A DNA stretch of 64,000 nucleotides from positions 85,076,925-85,140,924 of the forward strand of contig CM038225.1 in assembly GCA_021442155.1 (NCBI GenBank), written 5' to 3'. The DNA comes from Cymbidium sinense (Eukaryota > Streptophyta > Magnoliopsida > Asparagales > Orchidaceae). This document shows, piece by piece, positions 58,328 to 64,000 of the stretch (position 1 is the first letter of the stretch; each line of letters starts with the position of its first letter). Under the pieces are notes generated by a model. That model ran no database searches, had not been told where the DNA came from, and worked only from the letters and a program-made list of their open reading frames with translations. The translations under genes and the position numbers were made by a program.

Positions 58328-59555
58328 AATTGGTCCACTTGACCCAACGTGAACAATTTGACATACTTGAACCAAAATCTAACTCAATCTAAACCAAAGT
58401 GAATTAAGCCAATCCAAACTTCATAACATGATTGTCGATCACCTTAGGTTGATCAGTTGTCATAAATTGGGTTAAACCAAGTCAACCAAGCCCTTTGACC
58501 AAGTCAACCCCTTAACCCATATGAATTGAAACTAGCCAAATTGTAACCTAAGCCAAATCCATTGAAACTAATGATTCAAATCAACCCAAAACTATCATTT
58601 GAACATGACTTAGCCTTCAATTGAGCCAAACCAAACCCAATTGGCCCTCTTGACCCAAGTTGACCCAAAGTGACCTACATGGCCAAAATGGGTCAAATCA
58701 AAATATAAACAAATTGATTGCAACTAATGTCTCAAGTTCATTCTAAATTGATTGTTGAACTTGACCAAAATCTCAATTGAGCCCAATTGAGCCACTAGAC
58801 CCAAATGACCTATTGAACCTAACTTTACCTAAAGGGTCAAACCAATTTAAAACATAATCAAATCCAAATTAAACTCAACCAAAGCCTACAACATACTCCA
58901 AATGATCAACCAAACCAAGCAATGTCCCAAGCTAATTGGGTCAAATTGGTCAACTTGACCCATTTGAACCAAATGAACTCAAATGAACTAAAACTAAAAA
59001 TAAACTAAATTGAACCAAACCAATGATACCAACACATCACAAATGATCATATGAACTTGACCTAACCCTTGGTTTGATGCAATTTGACCCAATTTGGCTA
59101 AGTTGAGCCAAACCTAACCAAATGAACTCCAAATCACATAAAATTTGGGCTAACCTACTTTTGAATCATTTCAAATCTACCCAAATCAAATCCAATACTA
59201 AATGGCTAAGATACCCTTAGGTTAAGGATACATGAGATCAATCACCCATGTAAGTGGTCATTTCATTCTTTGACCACTTGACACTCTCTCCATTGTCCAC
59301 CAGGCTCCTAGCACACACCCAACCTGACCCAAAGATGGTTGGGTGATCAAAGAGGAGATGAAATCACCTCACCTCCCCCATTAGAGCACTTGAAACACCA
59401 AGGACACCCACAACCCTCCTTAGCGGCCACCTCCACACCTTCACCTAACCAAATCAAGCCAACCCATCACCTCCTTGCCACCCATGACCCTCTGAGGTGG
59501 CTGGATGATCACAAAAAAGCTAAACAAGGCTAAACCATCCAATTAAGAGGAAGGG

Positions 59556-59740
59556 ATAATTATCAAGCCAAATCAAAATCAACCCAAGTCCCCCCAACCT
59601 AGCCCTTTTGATTTGAGATTTTAAATGAACCAAAATCCATTTGAACAAAAAACATTACAATTGAGTTTATATATCAATCACAAATCCATGTATAAACTCA
59701 AATAAATCAAACTCAACCCAAAATCAATTTAATTAAACCC
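59556..59740 (+). repeat. Direct repeat inside the LTR, second copy
   Basis: A near-identical second copy of 58,141-58,327. It is inserted after a segment (59,280-59,550) that has no counterpart in the copy A LTR, so duplication and the extra segment may have arisen together. Confidence 0.85.
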
Positions 59741-61959
59741 TCAACTCAAAAATACACACTTGCACTCCTCGAGCCCTAGCTACCCAAGATGCAGAGACAT
59801 TTTCCAAGCTCTTAAGCTTGCCCCTCAATCAGAAAATTGCCATTTTCATCCGTTCTAAAATAGGACACCCTCCCTTTGATTCCCATTTGCTCAAACCACT
59901 ACCAAAGTGCAATTAACTTTGCACACACCTTCCTTAGAGCTAGTTGAGCAAGAACGAAACATCTCCCAAGCCCTCCGACCACCAAACGACCATTTTCGAT
60001 CAACACCGACCACCTACGCCGTATTGTCCAGCTAACCACCTCAAATTAGAGTCAAGAGCTTCATTTCCAATAAAAAGCTTTAGATTTGGCACCGATCTTG
60101 ACCTCCTATGAGGTACATCATTGAAACCGTTCATTAAGAAAAAATTTATTTGAGATTTTTTAAGAAAACTAGCATCTCGTGTGATCTTAGTCTTTGGATC
60201 CCTTCGGATCCTCCTTGCAAAGGTGTGGGATTGATTTGAGATTGATCCAAGCTTGGGTGAGCTCGAATCGATCAAACGATGGTGGATGGTGTCCGCCTTT
60301 CATCAATTGATAGATGAGGGTTCACGCACTGTCCGTTCCGCTTGATCGAAATAGACGGTCGTGGTTAGATCCGTGAGAATTATCCTATTTAATCTTTAGG
60401 GCCATAGGATTAATCGTTGTCCGATCTTAGATCGCATATGAGAAAGCGCTCCTCCATGTAATCGACTCAATTATTTTAATAACTAATCCGCGCGTCGCAT
60501 GGTGACAACCGGATTAAGAGTTAATTAAGCTTAATTAATGTGTTTTAATGGTTAAAACTTCCTAAAATCATGACTAATTGTAGGAAAATTATAAAAATAG
60601 AAATAAATATTCATTTTAAAGGTATTTCAAAGGAGAATTTATTAAAAATATTCTTAATTAATTTTGAATAGTAATTAGGGCTTAATTCAAGTTTAATTGA
60701 AAATCTAATTTACTTAATTACCCTTTAATTACTTAAGTATTTAATCCCAAACTTTGTGGGTTAATCTAATGGGATGACTTCTGCCACTCATAATTATCTT
60801 GGGATTTATTATTTAGTTAATTAAGGAAATTTACTAATTAAGCTTTAATTACTCTTCTAAGTTAATTAATCATTAATTAATCTCATGAACAGTAACAAAT
60901 TAATTAATTAAGTGGTTAGTCACTATCCAACAGTGAATGAACCCATAGGATAAGGTTAGGGCCTCCTCCCTAATCTATTTCCCTAAGTTTATTTCATTAA
61001 TCAAACTAATTAAGGCTTAATTGATTAATTAAACTACTTAATTAGTTAAACTGAAATCATAATCATATTAAATTTTAATTAATTCTTGGTTAGATCCTTA
61101 GGTGTTCAACAACCTAAGAAAATCCTAAGGAAATTATAATTAGCCGACATGTGTGGGAGAATTATAGGAGTACTTAATAAAGTTCTTTAACTTAGTTAAC
61201 CATTAATCATGAGCCAATTGCATTAGGTCCTTTTTATTTCTTAGGATCATTGTTAATTTAATTTCCAATTCTTATGCATATCATGTTGGCTCATAATTAT
61301 TTGGGTAATTATGTTAAGGTAACATAGGAAAGGGTTAATTAATGGATTTAATGCATATTACAACTTAATTAACTCATAAAATTAATTTAATTATTTTTTC
61401 ATTAAACTAAATCAATTAACTAACATGGGGATGGGCTAGGATCAGCAAACCTTTTCTCACAATCCTTAAATCAAATCAAAATATGAAATTAAAAAAGATG
61501 TTTAGGAAGCTTTGGTTTACTTTAAATAGCTTTATTTAATATGATTGTCCTTAGGAATTAATTTGATTGAATGAAATCATGTGTTTATGTTCATTTATTC
61601 CTCTCCAATCATGTTAAGTGTTGTATGTCATTTAATTTTATACATTCATGCTTTCAAATTTAATTAAATTAAATGGTCTTTCTTTATGTAAGCTTGCATG
61701 TGTTGGATTAATTTATAATATGTATGGTTTATCACTAATAAATTCAAATTATTATTTTTAATTTATAAATCAATTACATTGATTAGAGTGTTAGAAGTTA
61801 TGAATACATATAGGTTTGCATGTGCTTATAACTTAAGTATGTGAAGTAAAGTTTTCTTTTCCTTAATTCACGTGTCATTTTACATGTATTTGAATGTTAA
61901 TAAGTATATAGTCTTGACATCCCGAGAATACGAGACTTTAGCTAGCCCTAATGAGGTCA

Positions 61960-62500
61960 TTTGATTACCTCACTTATTTGGTTAACAATGACACGTACTT
62001 AATTAATTTCAATCATATGTATTGCTACACTAGAATTTGGATAGAACTTTGCTTCATATACATAAATGATTCAATCAAACAATACATAATTTTTGCATGA
62101 TTCTTTCCCCCATATTTACATATACATTCATGCATAGTGAGATAGCAAAGTATATAGTCTAGACATCCTCAGAATATGAGACTTTAGCTAGCCCCAAGGA
62201 GGTCATTTGATTATCTCACTTCTTTAGTTAACAAATGCACCTACTAGCTTATTTCTTCTTACATGTATGTATGTCCGGCTAAAGAATGAAAGTCCTCTTA
62301 ACTAAAATGCATGCATTCATAATTGACTAAGTATTCGAATTAATTAGTCATGTGATTTGAAGCTTTCTTTCTCATATTCATGTATATAAATTTACATATA
62401 TTTGAATGCAAATATGTATATAGTTTGAACATCCTGGGAATGTGAGGCTTTAGCTAGTCCCAAGGAGGTCATTTGATTACCTCACTTCCCTGGTTAACAA
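61960..62500 (+). repeat. Three spaced repeats inside the LTR
   Basis: A unit of about 250 bases occurs three times. It contains TATATAGTCT(T/A)GACATCC.GAATA, GAGACTTTAGCTAG(C/T)CC, AGGTCATTTGATTA(C/T)CTCACTT and TTAACAATGACAC. Starts are near 61,908, 62,150 and 62,418. The copy A LTR carries a single, diverged version near 12,975-13,060 (TTGTGAGGCTTTAAGTATCC, TGGTTAACAATGA). It is a tandem amplification within this LTR. Confidence 0.75.
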
Positions 62501-64000
62501 TGACACATACCTAATTAATCTCATGCTTATGTATTTTTGTATAAGAATTTAGATAGAGCTTTAAACTAATATGATTAAATAATTCAATCACATAAAAGAA
62601 TATAAACATTAAATACACATATATATGCATTCATCATATAAGTGTGCCAAAACATATTGCGTGTATAGGTATACTTAGGATTAAAATCATATGCATGTTA
62701 CATATAATGGAAGGGAAAAAATTAGCATATGTCATGTGATAGTATTTCAATGAAATTAATCTTAAGATGCCTTTCATATTGAATAAGATTGTTTAAGGTG
62801 AACCTAAACTTAGGATTAATTAAAATATATAATAAGCCATTCACTAAAGAGAACTAAATCAAATTAACATGATTTAGAAAGTGGCTTAAGGTAGGGATGA
62901 AGGAGGGAAATCATCTTTCTTCTCTTCATAATACTTAGTTGTTAAGTATGATCATATGAAACAAAATAAAACATAAATGAAAATTTTCAAATCAATTAAA
63001 TAACTTCAAGTGAAATCAACCCTTTATGTTAAATTGAATCCTTCTACACTTAGAAGATTATAACTTTAATAGTTAGTAAGACATACCACACAAGCCTTAA
63101 CACACACATTAGAATTAAGTTACCACTTCTAATTTTATGTTAGGATGGTGCATGATGTGATGTATGTTTTATTTTATGATGTAATATTTTAGACTGGATG
63201 TTAGGGTGTGTGTTTCATAGACTAGATGGTAGGACGATATTAGCCTATTCATATTTTATGTAAGAGATTATGCTTAAGGGGTGTTTAAAATAAATATAAA
63301 TGCTCTTTTTGTAGGTTGCTTAAGCTCCTAAGAATGATCCAAGTTAGGACAGGTGGACTTGGTTACCCATGTACAGAGTGCTAAGTCCAAATTATAAATA
63401 TAACTGCTTGAGTTGTATGTATGTTTAGCTAACCCCTATTTTACAGGTGTAGTTAGATTTATTTTTCTTATTGTTTAATGTAATTTTGTATTAAGAATTA
63501 GGATTAGGGCTATGGGGGATTATGATGAACAGTGGCTAGAAGGCTTTGTCTTAGGAGGCCTTGTGATGCCTTTGAAGCAAGCACATCCAAATCAGGAGAA
63601 GAAATACATGAAGAATGAAGAATGAAGGCCCACATAATATTATAAAAATTATAATAATTATTTTGTAATTTTGGGTTGTATAAAGGTAGAGCTCACCCAT
63701 CTTTTCTTTTGGCGATGCACTGACTTACCGATCTTTTATTCTTTCATAATAGTTATAGAAATTGGTTGATGATTTATTTAGATTATATACTAAAAATGCC
63801 ATGTTTTTCATAGTTTCCTAAATATTTGATGCTTTACTGTGTGGTTTGGATGTGATTAGGCTCTTAGGGTAAAAATAATTTTTCTACCCAAGTAATCACT
63901 CATAACTAAAATTTTCTATAACTCATAACCTCACCATAAAGCCTTGGATGTAAATCAAGATAACTAAAAGATTTAGTAACCCCTTAATGGTTAAATGTTT

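Larger units (their letters stand above)
57356..64000 (+). repeat. Long LTR of the copy A family (5' LTR or solo LTR), running off the window
   Basis: It starts TGTTGACCTCACTTTTGG directly after unrelated AT-rich sequence, and is colinear with 10,198-14,620 through many landmarks listed under the copy A LTR. It is longer than the copy A LTR over the same interval, mainly because of a 1.7-kb A/C-rich stretch (57,590-59,260) and a 59,280-59,540 segment. A repeated motif with CCTCACTT(C/A)..GGTTAACAA(T/A) occurs three times at about 61,970, 62,212 and 62,483, spaced about 240-270 bases, where the copy A LTR has one (13,031). Open frames at 59,339-59,533 and 60,000-60,275 have no recognisable domain and are treated as chance. 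Confidence 0.7.

Noticed and set aside
59339..59533. Pro/His-rich 64-codon open frame
   Set aside because: It lies inside an LTR, has no recognisable domain and owes its openness to C/A-rich composition.
60000..60275. 91-codon minus-strand frame with basic residues
   Set aside because: It lies inside the LTR, has no known motif, and a counterpart in the copy A LTR is not apparent.

Overview
This window looks like a transposon nest from a flowering-plant nuclear genome. I found no convincing host gene, tRNA or rRNA. The evidence for an angiosperm is the set of element families: Ty3/gypsy elements of the Tat type with two RNase H domains and tandem-repeat 3' regions, Mutator-like (MULE) transposases joined to a plant mobile domain (PMD), and an L1-type LINE with a DUF4283 domain. 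Base composition is strongly AT-rich. All coding sequence is decayed by stops and frameshifts, so coding features are listed as pseudogenes. Domain limits are by eye and good to roughly 20-100 bases.

Layout. (1) 1-15,235, plus strand: Tat element copy A, entered inside gag, running through protease, RT, RNase H, a second (archaeal-type) RNase H, integrase, a 3.2-kb tandem-repeat 3' region and a very long 3' LTR starting at 10,198. (2) 15,780-24,605, minus strand: a related copy B, facing A tail-to-tail and truncated in gag. (3) 24,606-28,060, minus: MULE 1 with a C-terminal PMD, cut off at the PMD by copy B and interrupted in its transposase core by a 574-bp solo LTR with a 5-bp target duplication. 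(4) 30,170-33,300, minus: MULE 2, without PMD. (5) 33,400-35,394: a T-rich LINE-tail-like segment. (6) 35,989-41,688, minus: a LINE with a 13-bp target duplication. (7) 42,406-47,760, minus: MULE 3, again followed by a PMD. (8) 47,770-51,380: AT-rich sequence with nothing recognised. (9) 51,380-64,000: LTRs of the copy-A type. A degenerate head-to-head pair meets near 52,965, a 1.6-kb foldback element (54,447-56,036) sits in one of them, and a further long LTR starts at 57,356 and runs off the window.

The parts worth most attention are the MULE-PMD arrangement seen twice, the AT-rich foldback element with its target duplication, a hairpin at the LTR start that shows a compensatory base change between copies, and the satellite-like 3' region of the Tat elements. 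The genes do not cooperate in a host pathway. The window records successive insertion, inversion, truncation and transition-type decay.
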